A DNA stretch of 64,000 bases from Elusimicrobiota bacterium (lineage in GTDB: Bacteria > Elusimicrobiota > Elusimicrobia > UBA1565 > UBA9628): positions 1 to 64,000 of the forward strand of contig JACRDT010000034.1 in the NCBI GenBank assembly GCA_016212795.1. The letters run 5' to 3'. Each line of letters starts with the position of its first letter. Positions within the stretch are counted from its first letter, which is position 1. Below are positions 52,972 to 60,698 of this stretch, piece after piece. The notes below the pieces were generated by a model. That model did not search any database and was not told the origin of the DNA. It worked only from the letters and a program-made list of their open reading frames with translations. Position numbers and translations under genes: made by a program.

Positions 52972-54254
52972 TGGAAGTCGACGTCTCCACGCATTTCTCC
53001 TTCTCCAAGCTGGACACCTACAGGGACTGCCCCCGCCGCTACCGCTACCGTTACGTCGACCGGATCAAGCGGGAGCGCCGCACCGCGGAGAGCTTCCTCG
53101 GGAGCTGCGTCCATGCCTCGCTCGAGGACCTTTACCGGCACCTCCAGCAGGGCAGGACCATGCCGTGGGAGGAGTTCCTCGCCGTCTTCGACGGCCACTG
53201 GGCCGCGGGGTGGTCCGACGCCATCGAGATCCACGACAAGCGGCTCGCCGCCGACGACTTCAAGAAGGTGGGCAAGGACTGCCTGTGGACCTATTACGAG
53301 GCCCACGCGCCGTTCGCCGACGGGAAGTCCCACGAGGTCGAGAAGAAGCTCTCGATGACGCTGGCGGTCGACGTGGACGGAGAGCAGGAGGAGTACCACA
53401 TCGACGGTATCATGGACCGCCTCTCCTTCCCGAGGGGCCGGCCGGACGCCGTCGAGGTCCATGACTACAAGACCGGGGCCCACCTGCCGACGCAGGACCA
53501 GGTGGACGAGATGTTCCAGTTCCAGGTCTACGACCTCCTCGTGCGCCGCCAGTTCCCCCGGACGCGTTCGGTGAAGGTCTTCCTCCATTACCTCAGGTTC
53601 GGCAGGGCCCTGGAGCCCGGCCGCGACCCCGCGGTCGACGAGGGGGAAAAGACGAAGGCCGAGCTCGCCTCGCTGATCCGGGCGGTCAAGCGCGACCACG
53701 CCTGGGAGCCGCGGCGGAGCCACCTGTGCGACTGGTGCGAGTACCGGGACATCTGCCCGCTGTGGTCGCACGCTTCGGCGCTCAAGGCGCTGGCGCCGGA
53801 GCGGCGCCGGAAGGACGAGGGCCTCAAGCTCGTCGACCAGCTGGCCGCGCTCGAGGAGAGGAAGGGCGAGGTCAAGAAGGAGGAGGAGAGGGTCCGCAAG
53901 GCCCTCATCGAGCTGGCCTCGTCCAGGATGGGCGAGGGCGAGAGGACCGTGGTGGTCTCGGGGACGGAGAGCGAGGTGGTCGTGACGGAGAAGGAGGAGT
54001 GCAAGTTCCCGACCAAGACCCACGCGCCCGAGCAGCTGGCCCGGCTGGAGGACGCCCTCAAGGAGACCCCGATCTGGAAGGAGGTGTCCCACCTCGACGG
54101 GCACCTCCTGATGAAGGGCTACGCGGCGCGCCCCGAGCGCTGGGGGCCCGACCTGCTGGCGGCCGTCGAGTCCCTGCTCTCCCGCTACGCGAGGACCGTC
54201 AGGGAGAAGCATCTGCGCTTCAGGCGGAAGAAAGGGGAAGAAGAATCCGGCTGA
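52971..54254 (+). CDS. RecB/Cas4-type PD-(D/E)XK nuclease with iron-sulfur cysteines
   Basis: 427 residues. The nuclease core has HIDGIMDRL (Asp) and EVHDYKTG (acidic-x-Lys), followed by QFQVYDLLV, the QxxxY motif. Cys20 in YRDCPRRYRYRY and the later CDWCEYRDIC supply four cysteines for an Fe-S cluster, as in AddB and Cas4. A coiled-coil region (about 280-325) and an unknown C-terminal part follow. Proteins like this act in DNA repair; no helicase or CRISPR gene is next to it. ATG overlaps the methyltransferase stop (TGATG). Confidence 0.85.
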   Translation: MEVDVSTHFSFSKLDTYRDCPRRYRYRYVDRIKRERRTAESFLGSCVHASLEDLYRHLQQGRTMPWEEFLAVFDGHWAAGWSDAIEIHDKRLAADDFKKVGKDCLWTYYEAHAPFADGKSHEVEKKLSMTLAVDVDGEQEEYHIDGIMDRLSFPRGRPDAVEVHDYKTGAHLPTQDQVDEMFQFQVYDLLVRRQFPRTRSVKVFLHYLRFGRALEPGRDPAVDEGEKTKAELASLIRAVKRDHAWEPRRSHLCDWCEYRDICPLWSHASALKALAPERRRKDEGLKLVDQLAALEERKGEVKKEEERVRKALIELASSRMGEGERTVVVSGTESEVVVTEKEECKFPTKTHAPEQLARLEDALKETPIWKEVSHLDGHLLMKGYAARPERWGPDLLAAVESLLSRYARTVREKHLRFRRKKGEEESG

Positions 54255-54335
54255 CCCGCGTGGGTCAGCCGGAGACAGGTTTCCTGCGTTCGACGCCTTC
54301 GAGACGGCCCGGCGGCGATGCGGGGTTCCGGGAGA

Positions 54336-54509
54336 CTACCGCATCCGCATCGAAACCCCTAGCTGCGCCGCAAGGCTCATCATGTCCGACCGCATCTGGT
54401 CATGGCGCGCCTCGAGTTCGCTCCAGCCGCGCTCGAACTCGAGCGGCCGATCGTTCCCGCCCGCGGCCCTGCGTCCCTGCTCGAATCTCTTGGATGTTCT
54501 CTTTCTCAT
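54336..54509 (-). CDS. Small basic/helical protein, unknown function
   Basis: 57 residues with a basic N-terminus (MRKRTSKRFEQGRR) and a helical, charged remainder ending GVSMRMR. No family is recognised. It is called because a near-consensus promoter on the same strand (54551-54579) reads into it with a short leader that has GGCAGG just before the ATG; the longer 80-residue frame would start inside that promoter. It lies alone between the nuclease and subtilase genes. Confidence 0.5.
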   Translation of the reverse strand: MRKRTSKRFEQGRRAAGGNDRPLEFERGWSELEARHDQMRSDMMSLAAQLGVSMRMR

Positions 54510-54550
54510 AACCTGCCTTCCATGTGATCCCAGCCCTTGCGTCATTCCCA

Positions 54551-54579
54551 GTATAGCCCCCAAACTTATTTTCGTCAAT
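54551..54579 (-). promoter_or_regulatory. Near-consensus promoter of the small ORF
   Basis: On the minus strand: TTGACG (54579-54574), 17-nt spacer, TATACT (54556-54551). It sits in an AT-rich patch and points at the 57-codon frame, whose ATG follows about 41 nt later. Confidence 0.7.
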
Positions 54580-54599
54580 CCCTTTTTTGTGGCGGCTGA

Positions 54600-54740
54600 C
54601 GGCCCGGCCCGGGAGCCGCGCTCGTCGAGAGGATGCCGCGCCGTGGGCCGAAAGGCCTAGATGGCCATGGGCCCAAGGGCCCGGGAAAGCCTAGGCCCCA
54701 GGACCCAGGCGAAGGCTGGGCCTACTGGGCATACTCTGGG
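54600..54740. repeat. GGGCCC-rich palindromic intergenic stretch
   Basis: A cluster of short inverted words (GGCCATGGGCCC, AAGGGCCCGGG, AGCCTAGGCCC, GGACCCAGG, CTGGGCC) precedes the subtilase gene. Similar patches lie at about 195-260, 1340-1375 and 45020-45120. No gene is seen. A CATACT at 54730-54735 ends it, 9 nt before an in-frame ATG at 54745. Confidence 0.5.
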
Positions 54741-54834
54741 TGCAATGGCACTACAACGCGACTTGGAGACCCCCACCACGACCGACGCGGCCGTCCGCGC
54801 GGCCGGGTCCCGCTCCAAGTCGGGGGGTTCGGAT

Positions 54835-56121
54835 ATGAGGCTGATCGCTGCCGCGCTGGTCATCGTTCTGAGCACCGCCGTCGAAGGCTGGACGGCGTCC
54901 ACCAAGCGGTATCTCGTGGGCTTCAAATCGGGCGTCAGCTCGATGGCCCGCAGCCAGAAGCTCCAGGCGCTGGGCGCCAAGACGCTGGCCACCATCAAGA
55001 GCAACGGCACCAGCAACGACGAGTTCGAGGCCTACGTCGTCGAGGCTCCGGCCGACGCCGCCGTCACCCCCAAGTCGCGCCAGCCCGCGAGGCCTTCCTT
55101 CAAGATGGACATCTTCGGGGCTTCGCAGGACTTCGCCGCGGGCGTCGGCGCCGACGACGACATGATCGTGGAAGAGGACGTCCGGGTCAACTGGATCCAG
55201 TCCGAGCCCATGGCGCTGCGCGCCATGCCCCTGCCGACCATGGCGGCCTTCACGGGCGGCCTGGCGAAGTTCACGCCGTTCTCGGCCATCAAGGGGGAGA
55301 TCCCCTGGGGCGTCAAGCGGGTCCGCGCTCCCGCCGCGTGGGACGTGACCGAGGGCAAGGGCGTGAAGGTCGCGGTCATCGACACGGGCATCAAGGCCGA
55401 CCACCCCGACCTCAACGGCCAGGTCGTCAGCGGCTTCAACGCCATCACCGACAGCGAGGCCGACGGCGCGTGGACGGACGACAACGGGCACGGCACGCAC
55501 GTCGCGGGCACCATCGCGGCCAAGCGGGACGGCAAGGGCGTCGTGGGCGTGGCCCCGCAGGTGAAGCTCTACGCGGTGAAGGTCCTCGACGCCGAGGGCA
55601 GCGGCACCATCAGCGACATCGTCCGCGGCATCATCTGGGCCGCCAACAACAACGTCCAGGTCGCCAACATGAGCCTGGGCTCGTCGTTGCCCAGCGACCT
55701 CATGCGCCGGGCCGTGAGGTACGCGTCCGGCCGCGGCATGGTCGTCGTGGCGGCCGCGGGCAACTCCGGCGGCGCGGTGGGCTACCCCGCGGCCTACCCG
55801 GAGACGATCGCGGTGTCGGCCTCCGACGGCGACGACAAGCTCGCCGAGTTCTCCAGCCGCGGCCCCGAGGTGGACTTCGTCGCTCCGGGCCACTACATCG
55901 TGTCGACCTGGCCCAACAACAACACGGTGAGCCTCTCCGGAACCTCGATGGCGGCGCCCCACATGACGGGCCTGGCGGCCCTGGCCGTGGCCCAGGGAGC
56001 GCGGGGCTTGGGCGGGCCCGACGGCGTGTTCGCCGCCCTCAAGAAGGCGGCCAAGACCATCGGCCTCCCGCCCGAGCAGGAAGGCAACGGGATGGTGGAC
56101 GCTTCCAAGCTGGTCGAATAG
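54835..56121 (+). CDS. Secreted subtilisin-family (S8) serine protease
   Basis: 428 residues from this start. Signal peptide (LIAAALVIVLSTAVEGWT), an I9-like propeptide (about 24-125, beginning KRYLVGFKSGV), and the S8 domain with Asp183 in VAVIDTGI, His219 in NGHGTHVAGT, oxyanion Asn in AAAGNSGG and Ser371 in SGTSMAAPH. An in-frame ATG at 54745 preceded by CATACT with a 9-nt gap would add 30 residues and fits the leaderless pattern elsewhere, but would bury the signal peptide; I prefer 54835, which has GGGGGTT upstream. Ends at a bidirectional hairpin. Confidence 0.93.
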   Translation: MRLIAAALVIVLSTAVEGWTASTKRYLVGFKSGVSSMARSQKLQALGAKTLATIKSNGTSNDEFEAYVVEAPADAAVTPKSRQPARPSFKMDIFGASQDFAAGVGADDDMIVEEDVRVNWIQSEPMALRAMPLPTMAAFTGGLAKFTPFSAIKGEIPWGVKRVRAPAAWDVTEGKGVKVAVIDTGIKADHPDLNGQVVSGFNAITDSEADGAWTDDNGHGTHVAGTIAAKRDGKGVVGVAPQVKLYAVKVLDAEGSGTISDIVRGIIWAANNNVQVANMSLGSSLPSDLMRRAVRYASGRGMVVVAAAGNSGGAVGYPAAYPETIAVSASDGDDKLAEFSSRGPEVDFVAPGHYIVSTWPNNNTVSLSGTSMAAPHMTGLAALAVAQGARGLGGPDGVFAALKKAAKTIGLPPEQEGNGMVDASKLVE

Positions 56122-56140
56122 AGACGATCGCCGAGCATCG

Positions 56141-56168
56141 AAGGGCCCCGGAGCGCTCCGGGGCCCTT
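56141..56168. terminator. Bidirectional terminator, perfect 28-bp palindrome
   Basis: A 14-bp perfect stem (AAGGGCCCCGGAGC and its complement) sits between the ends of the convergent subtilase and secreted-protein genes, 19 nt after one stop and 5 nt before the other. The short T content on each side supports bidirectional termination. Confidence 0.7.
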
Positions 56169-56173
56169 CCGCT

Positions 56174-57076
56174 TTATCTGCGCTTGGCGCGAGGCCGGGC
56201 GGGCGCGGCTTTCGCGGCGCCTTTCCTGGGGGGGGCCGGCGAGCCTTCCTTGACGCCGGCGACCGCATAGGAGAGGTTCACGGTCTTGAGTTCGCGGATG
56301 CCGAAATCGGCGGCCTTGACCCTGCCGGCGTTGAAGGCGGCCGCTCCTCCGGGCTGCGCGTCGAGGTGGGCCACGAAGACCTGGGCGCCGGCGGGGCTGA
56401 CCTCCTCGAATTCGACGCCCTCTCGCCGCAGGGTCATGGAGTCGCGCTGCGGCTCCTTGGCGTCGGACGTCTGAGCCCGGAGCCAGACCGCCGCGATCTC
56501 GACGCGCTTGAGGGCGCCCGCCTCGACCTTGTAGCGGAGCTCGACGTGCATGCGACTGGCTTTCACCGCCTCGGGATAGAGGGCGATGACGAGGAGCCTG
56601 GACGGCCCCGCCTTGTAGGACCTGGCCTCGGCCTTGAACCTGGAGTGGGAGCCCTTGTATTCGTAACTGGGCTTGGGCGGCTCGGCCGGCGGCTCGCCCT
56701 CCGCGGGCGCGGGGGTGTCGTCCTTGATCCTCACCCGGCGCACATGGTGGACGAAGGAGTCGTTGATCATGTCGGCCTCGCCCGTCTTGCGGACCGGGAC
56801 AGGCTTCCAGCGGGCCGCCTCGCGCCCGATCTTGGCCGACGGCCGCCGGGGCGGCGGCTGGGGCTTCTCGGGAGGAGCCTCGGGCTCCGGGGCCTCGGGC
56901 GGCTGAGCGGGCGCCTGGGCCGTCGTAGTGGACGCCCCAGCCCCCGTCGCGGCCGCGGTCGACGCGCTGACTGTGGCCGTTGACGTCGCCGCGGCGGGCG
57001 GCGTCGGGGCCGCGGCTTGCGCGCGCGCCTCAGGAAGATAGAGGCCGGCGATGAGCAAGAGGACGGCGAGGGTCAT
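56174..57076 (-). CDS. Secreted Pro/Ala-rich protein, unknown function
   Basis: 300 residues. Signal peptide (LAVLLLIAGLYLPEARAQA) followed by a low-complexity Ala/Thr/Ser then Pro/Glu stretch (about 22-75) and a beta-rich domain of about 200 residues ending in a basic tail (APARPRAKRR). No family recognised. The frame is open further upstream, but that part is only the translation of a duplicated tRNA 3' end (RSCPSPCRFA twice), so I start at 57076. It lies 94 nt downstream of tRNA-Phe on the same strand and may be transcribed with it. Confidence 0.6.
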   Translation of the reverse strand: MTLAVLLLIAGLYLPEARAQAAAPTPPAAATSTATVSASTAAATGAGASTTTAQAPAQPPEAPEPEAPPEKPQPPPRRPSAKIGREAARWKPVPVRKTGEADMINDSFVHHVRRVRIKDDTPAPAEGEPPAEPPKPSYEYKGSHSRFKAEARSYKAGPSRLLVIALYPEAVKASRMHVELRYKVEAGALKRVEIAAVWLRAQTSDAKEPQRDSMTLRREGVEFEEVSPAGAQVFVAHLDAQPGGAAAFNAGRVKAADFGIRELKTVNLSYAVAGVKEGSPAPPRKGAAKAAPARPRAKRR

Positions 57077-57078
57077 CA

Positions 57079-57186
57079 GAGCAAATCGGCATGGCGAGGG
57101 ACAGGATCTCCGTAGATCTCTCCGTGGTTTTCCTGTCCTCCCGCCAAGTCCGCGTCGAGCAAATCGGCATGGCGAGGGACAGGATC
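57079..57186. repeat. 30-bp direct repeat including the tRNA-Phe 3' end
   Basis: Identical 30-mers at 57079-57108 and 57157-57186. The second copy holds the last 17 nt of tRNA-Phe plus 13 bp of downstream flank; the first is an extra copy 78 bp away, just before the secreted-protein start. Duplication of a tRNA 3' end is how integrating elements mark attachment sites, but only 48 bp lie between the copies. Confidence 0.85.
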
Positions 57187-57241
57187 GAACTGTCGACACC
57201 TGGTTTTTCAGACCAGTGCTCTACCACTGAGCTACCTCGCC
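57170..57241 (-). tRNA. tRNA-Phe (GAA)
   Basis: 72 nt folding as a cloverleaf: acceptor GGCGAGG/CCTCGCC, D arm GCTC/GAGC, anticodon stem CTGGT/ACCAG around CTGAAAA (anticodon GAA), T arm GACAG-TTCGATC-CTGTC, discriminator A. CCA is not encoded. Its 3' end is partly duplicated 78 bp downstream. Confidence 0.95.
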
Positions 57242-57345
57242 ATGAATGTGGAAACAGCGGCGAGTGATTAAATCAATTTATCCAGCGGGCCGCAAGGTGC
57301 GGGGACAGGTGTGGGGACAGGTGCGGGGACGGCGACGGCGCGGAC

Positions 57346-57804
57346 TCAGGGGCGCGCCAGTTCCTCGAGCTGCTTCTCCAGCCGGAGCTTGTGCTCGGCT
57401 TCCTCGCCGGCCAGGGCGGTCAGCAGGCTCTTGGCTTCGGGGGTCTGCGTCGCGGCGGCGAGGTTCTTGTAGAGCCTGCAGGACGCGGTCTCCCGGCGCA
57501 TGGCGAAGCGCAGGGCCTCCTGGACATCCATGCTTTCCAGCTTGACCGGGGGCTCGACGACGGGGTCCGTGGAGACGCGGTCGAGCGCCGAGGGCTTGGC
57601 TTCGAGCGCGATCTTGCCGGCCAGGACTTCCTCGAGCTTGGCTCGGTGGGCCTTCTCCTGCTCGGCGAGGCTCGAGAGGAGTTGTTTGACGGAGCCGTCC
57701 CTGCTCCTGGCGGCCAGTTTCGAGTATAGCTCGAAGGCTATCCGCTCGCTGTCGATGGCGAACCGGAGAATCCCCGAGATCCTGTCTTTGATGGTTTCTG
57801 GCAT
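57346..57804 (-). CDS. Ferritin-like/rubrerythrin-type diiron protein
   Basis: 152 residues forming two helical hairpins. The four-helix diiron pattern is visible: ERIAFELY and EQEKAH (Glu and ExxH) in the first half, RETASCRLY and EEAEHKLRLE (Glu and ExxH) in the second, separated by a linker at about 68-95. Such proteins bind iron and detoxify peroxide. The rubredoxin domain of rubrerythrin is absent. ATG at 57804 chosen because GGTGGAGG lies 5 nt upstream; TATGAT a little further could be its -10. Divergent from the beta-barrel gene. Confidence 0.8.
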   Translation of the reverse strand: MPETIKDRISGILRFAIDSERIAFELYSKLAARSRDGSVKQLLSSLAEQEKAHRAKLEEVLAGKIALEAKPSALDRVSTDPVVEPPVKLESMDVQEALRFAMRRETASCRLYKNLAAATQTPEAKSLLTALAGEEAEHKLRLEKQLEELARP

Positions 57805-57859
57805 GGCGGCCTCCACCAGCCATCATAGCACAAATGGGAGCGGGCGCATCCCGCGCGTC

Positions 57860-57887
57860 GGGCGGCGCCGCGCGCGCGGCGCCGCCC
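57860..57887. repeat. Perfect 28-bp GC palindrome in a divergent promoter region
   Basis: GGGCGGCGCCGCGC followed directly by its reverse complement. It lies between the divergent ferritin-like and outer-membrane protein genes, just upstream of the latter's -35. It could be an operator or a transcript hairpin; nothing in the sequence decides. Confidence 0.6.
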
Positions 57888-57894
57888 CCGCCGT

Positions 57895-57923
57895 TTGACC
57901 GCGGCCGCGCAACTAGCTATCCT
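57895..57923 (+). promoter_or_regulatory. Promoter of the outer-membrane protein gene
   Basis: TTGACC (57895-57900), 17-nt spacer, TATCCT (57918-57923). The TTG start codon at 57932 follows after 8 nt, so the message is probably leaderless. Confidence 0.65.
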
Positions 57924-57931
57924 TCCTGCTG

Positions 57932-58822
57932 TTGACAACGAACGCGCGGTCTTCCCGCATCGGCTTGGGGCGCTCCCTGGCGGGCCTTTTGGGGGCCGCC
58001 GCGCTCGCCTGCCAGGCGGTCGCGGCGCCGGCGGCGAGGCCGGGCAAGGCCGTGGGGGACTGCATCTGGGGCGCGGGGGCGCTGGCCTACTTCAACCTGC
58101 CGCTCGAGACGCAGCGGATCGTCTGCCCGGCCGGCGGGGTGGTCGTCCTCGACGCCTACGCCGAGCTGCAGCGGACCCCCCTGGTGGCCTACCGCCATCC
58201 CAAGGGGGAGCTCCTGCGCCTGCCGGTCATGAGCGCCAGGGTGAACCCCGCCGACGACGTGGAGATCCAGGTGAGCGCTCCCGCCCAGCTCTGGTCCTAC
58301 GGTGATGACGGCGTCAAGCGCAACGAGACGGGCGACATCGTCCTGGGGACGAAGTGGGCGGCGTTCCGGGAGCGGGGCCCGCTGCCCGGGGCCGGCGTGC
58401 GCTGGACCGTGAAGCTCCCCAACGCCTCCGATCAGACCGGGCTGGGGACGGACCAGCCGGACGTCGGAGCGCAGTTGCTCGTGTCCCGGACGCTCGGCAG
58501 CCGGCTCCAGCTCGACGGCAACATGGGCCTGCTGATCATGGGGGATCCCACGCACCAGGTCGACCAGGTGGACGTCTTCACCTACGGGGTCGCGGCGTCG
58601 GGCAGGATCTCCGACCGGCTCGCCGGCGTCTTCGAGGTCGCCGGCATGAGCGGCAAGCAGCGCTTCAAGCCGCAGTGCGACGCGCGGGCGGGGCTGGTCT
58701 GGGAGGGCCCCTGGCCGACGACGCTGCTCTACGCCGCCGTCGCCGCCCCCCTGGACCGCCATTCGCCCGAGTGGGGGGTCCGCCTGGGCGTCGGGTGGGC
58801 GCCCTCGTTCTCCTCCCGTTGA
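57932..58822 (+). CDS. Outer-membrane beta-barrel protein (phenol-degradation MetA-like)
   Basis: 296 residues from a TTG start. A signal peptide ([17 protein letters not shown]) precedes a beta-strand-rich body: [68 protein letters not shown], and a last strand ending [13 protein letters not shown]. The pattern resembles the 'putative MetA-pathway of phenol degradation' barrel family, whose actual role is generally unknown. The start is supported by a promoter whose -10 ends 8 nt upstream. Its stop codon is inside the clpP -35. Confidence 0.65.
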   Translation: MTTNARSSRIGLGRSLAGLLGAAALACQAVAAPAARPGKAVGDCIWGAGALAYFNLPLETQRIVCPAGGVVVLDAYAELQRTPLVAYRHPKGELLRLPVMSARVNPADDVEIQVSAPAQLWSYGDDGVKRNETGDIVLGTKWAAFRERGPLPGAGVRWTVKLPNASDQTGLGTDQPDVGAQLLVSRTLGSRLQLDGNMGLLIMGDPTHQVDQVDVFTYGVAASGRISDRLAGVFEVAGMSGKQRFKPQCDARAGLVWEGPWPTTLLYAAVAAPLDRHSPEWGVRLGVGWAPSFSSR

Positions 58823-58848
58823 GTTCCCTCGGGGAAATGTGTTTTAAT
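58819..58848 (+). promoter_or_regulatory. clpP promoter
   Basis: TTGAGT (58819-58824), 18-nt spacer, TTTAAT (58843-58848), then 6 nt to the ATG. The -35 overlaps the stop codon of the upstream gene. Another leaderless arrangement. Confidence 0.6.
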
Positions 58849-58854
58849 GGCGCC

Positions 58855-59481
58855 ATGAACATCATCCCCCAGGTCATCGAACGGGCCAGCCAGGGCAGCG
58901 TCGTCGGCTACGACATCTACTCGCGCCTCTTGAAAGACCGCATCATCTTCGTCGGCGGCTACGAGGGCGAGTTCACCACCGATTCCGCCAACATCCTGAT
59001 CGCGCAGCTCCTGTACCTCGAGGCCGACGACAACACCAAGGACATCAACCTCTACATCAACTCCCCCGGGGGCATGGTCACGGCGGGGCTGGCGGTCTAC
59101 GACACGATGCAGTACGTCAGGTCGCCCATCACGACCATCTGCATGGGCATGGCCATGTCGTTCGGGGCCGTCATCCTGGCCGCCGGCAGCAAGGGCAAGC
59201 GCTTCGCCCTGCCCGAGTCCAGGATCATGATCCACCAGCCGCTGGTGGGGGGCATCTCCGGCCAGGCGACGGACATCCTGGTCGAGGCCAAGGAGATGGA
59301 CCACGTGCGCAAGGTGCTCGAGGACATCATGGCCAAGCACACGGGCCAGCCGGTGTCGAAGATACACCAGGACATGGAGCGCAACTACTACATGTCCGCC
59401 GAAGAGGCCAAGGCGTACGGCATCATCGACGAGATCCTCGTGGGCAACAAGCTCGCCGAGCTCCTGAAAGGCAAGAAGTAG
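58855..59481 (+). CDS. clpP: ClpP-type protease with Asp-to-Asn change in the catalytic triad
   Basis: 208 residues, ClpP fold: [33 protein letters not shown] with nucleophile Ser102 and MIHQPL with His127. The third triad residue, Asp in the usual ERDRF/ERDYF sequence, is Asn177 here ([12 protein letters not shown]). Listeria ClpP1 carries the same Asp-to-Asn change, and such subunits usually work with a second ClpP. No clpX or second clpP is nearby. One extra residue follows HQPL compared with E. coli. ClpP degrades unfolded proteins with Clp ATPases; the adjacent dnaK operon fits a proteostasis region. Confidence 0.88.
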   Translation: MNIIPQVIERASQGSVVGYDIYSRLLKDRIIFVGGYEGEFTTDSANILIAQLLYLEADDNTKDINLYINSPGGMVTAGLAVYDTMQYVRSPITTICMGMAMSFGAVILAAGSKGKRFALPESRIMIHQPLVGGISGQATDILVEAKEMDHVRKVLEDIMAKHTGQPVSKIHQDMERNYYMSAEEAKAYGIIDEILVGNKLAELLKGKK

Positions 59482-59486
59482 CAATT

Positions 59487-59530
59487 ACTCGCTTCCCCCG
59501 CGGGGAGGCGAGTGGCGAGGGGGCCAAATC
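59487..59530 (+). repeat. Hairpin repeat, clpP-hrcA intergenic
   Basis: Arms ACTCGCTTCCCC and GGGGAGGCGAGT (59487-59513, one T-G pair) around CGC, then the tail GGCGAGGGGGCC. It starts 5 nt after the clpP stop and may also end clpP transcription before the hrcA promoter. Confidence 0.85.
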
Positions 59531-59544
59531 GGCCGGCCGCCTCC

Positions 59545-59573
59545 TTGACAGCCCCCTGGCTTTGGGCTATAAT
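59545..59573 (+). promoter_or_regulatory. Consensus promoter of the hrcA-grpE-dnaK-dnaJ operon
   Basis: TTGACA (59545-59550), exactly 17 nt, TATAAT (59568-59573): both hexamers are perfect. The CIRCE-like operator begins 2 nt after the -10 and covers the expected transcription start. Confidence 0.92.
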
Positions 59574-59574
59574 A

Positions 59575-59601
59575 TTAGCAGTCCTATTCTGAGACTGCTA
59601 A
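59575..59601. promoter_or_regulatory. Variant CIRCE operator for HrcA
   Basis: TTAGCAGTC (59575-59583), 9-nt spacer, GACTGCTAA (59593-59601): a perfect 9-N9-9 inverted repeat. The classical CIRCE is TTAGCACTC-N9-GAGTGCTAA; here one base (C to G) is changed symmetrically in both arms. Position at the transcription start of hrcA fits self-repression released by heat. Confidence 0.9.
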
Positions 59602-59609
59602 TTTAGGCG

Positions 59610-60698
59610 ATGCGCCAGCTCAAACCCGACGTCGTCGAGAAACGCAAGCACGACCTGCTCCAGTGGGTCATCCATTATTACATCAAGACCTCCCGGCCGG
59701 TCGCCTCCTCCGTCATCGCTTCCGAATCCGGCATCGACCTCTCCAGCGCCACGGTCCGCAACGTCCTCCAGGAGCTCGAGGAGGAAGGCTTCCTCCACCA
59801 GCCCCACTCCTCCGCCGGGCGGGTGCCCACCGACAAGGGCTACCGCTTCTACGTGGACTACCTCATGGGCATCCAGCGGCTGGCCAGCGGGGAGAAGGAG
59901 AAGATCGAGCGGCAGTACCGCCACCGCGTCTCCGAGCTCGACACCCTGCTCTCCGAGACCTCCAAGCTGCTCTCCCGCGCCTCCCACGGCGCGGGCCTGG
60001 TGCTCTCCACGCAGATGCGCCAGCACGCCTTGAAGCGCCTGGAGATCATCCCCCTGGGCGGCAAGAACGTGCTCGCCATCATGGTCACGGAGACGGGCCT
60101 GGTGCGGCACTGGCCCATCACCATCCCGTTCGAGGCCTCCTCCAGGAACATCGGCGTCATCAACCGCTTCCTCAACGACAACCTCCGGGGCTGCTGCGTC
60201 AGCGACGCGCGCAAGGTCATGGCCGAGCGGCTCGCCGAGCTCGAGGCGGAGTTCCGCGAGGTGTCGAGCCTCGCCCGGGAGCTCCTCGACGAGCTGGGAC
60301 AGGTCGTGGTGCCCGAGGCCCTCTACATCGACGGCGCGGACAACATCCTCGTCACGGCCGACGACATCGGGGACCTCCGCGAGGTCCAGTCCCTGATGCG
60401 CCTGCTCAGCGAGAAGCGGGCGCTGGCGGGGCTCCTCGAGGAGGAGCTCAAGCTCGAGGAGGGGGGCGTCCGGCTCGGCGGCCACCTCACCGGGGTGCGC
60501 ATCGGCAGCGAGAGCGGCATCCCTGAGCTGGCCGGCATGAGCCTGGTCAGCAAGGTCTACCGGCACAAGGGCCGCCCGGTGGGCGTGCTGGGCGTGCTGG
60601 GCTCCAAGCGCATGGAGTACTCCAGGATGCTGGGCCTGGTGGAATGCGTCAGCTCCATGGTGACCCGCGAGATCCAGTCCTGGTGCGATGAGCCATAA
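59610..60698 (+). CDS. hrcA: Heat-shock repressor HrcA
   Basis: 362 residues. N-terminal winged helix (about 5-80: SSATVRNVLQELEEEGFLHQPHSSAGRVPTDKGYRFYVDYLM) with the family's HSSAGRVPT signature, a GAF-like dimerisation domain and a C-terminal region with IGSESGIPELAGMSLVSKVYRHKGRPVGVLGVLG. HrcA binds CIRCE and is kept active by chaperonin. It is the first gene of the chaperone operon with a variant CIRCE at its own promoter. The ATG is 9 nt after the operator with only a weak AGG upstream. The last 11 nt overlap grpE. Confidence 0.95.
   Translation: MRQLKPDVVEKRKHDLLQWVIHYYIKTSRPVASSVIASESGIDLSSATVRNVLQELEEEGFLHQPHSSAGRVPTDKGYRFYVDYLMGIQRLASGEKEKIERQYRHRVSELDTLLSETSKLLSRASHGAGLVLSTQMRQHALKRLEIIPLGGKNVLAIMVTETGLVRHWPITIPFEASSRNIGVINRFLNDNLRGCCVSDARKVMAERLAELEAEFREVSSLARELLDELGQVVVPEALYIDGADNILVTADDIGDLREVQSLMRLLSEKRALAGLLEEELKLEEGGVRLGGHLTGVRIGSESGIPELAGMSLVSKVYRHKGRPVGVLGVLGSKRMEYSRMLGLVECVSSMVTREIQSWCDEP

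Noticed and set aside
52971..54254. Cas4 of a CRISPR system
   Set aside because: Fold and cysteines are compatible, but there is no cas gene or array nearby and the operon is purine/rRNA related; a repair-type RecB-like nuclease fits better.
57077..57199. N-terminal extension with RSCPSPCRFA repeated
   Set aside because: It translates tRNA-Phe 3'-end sequence and its duplicate; a proper signal peptide begins at 57076.
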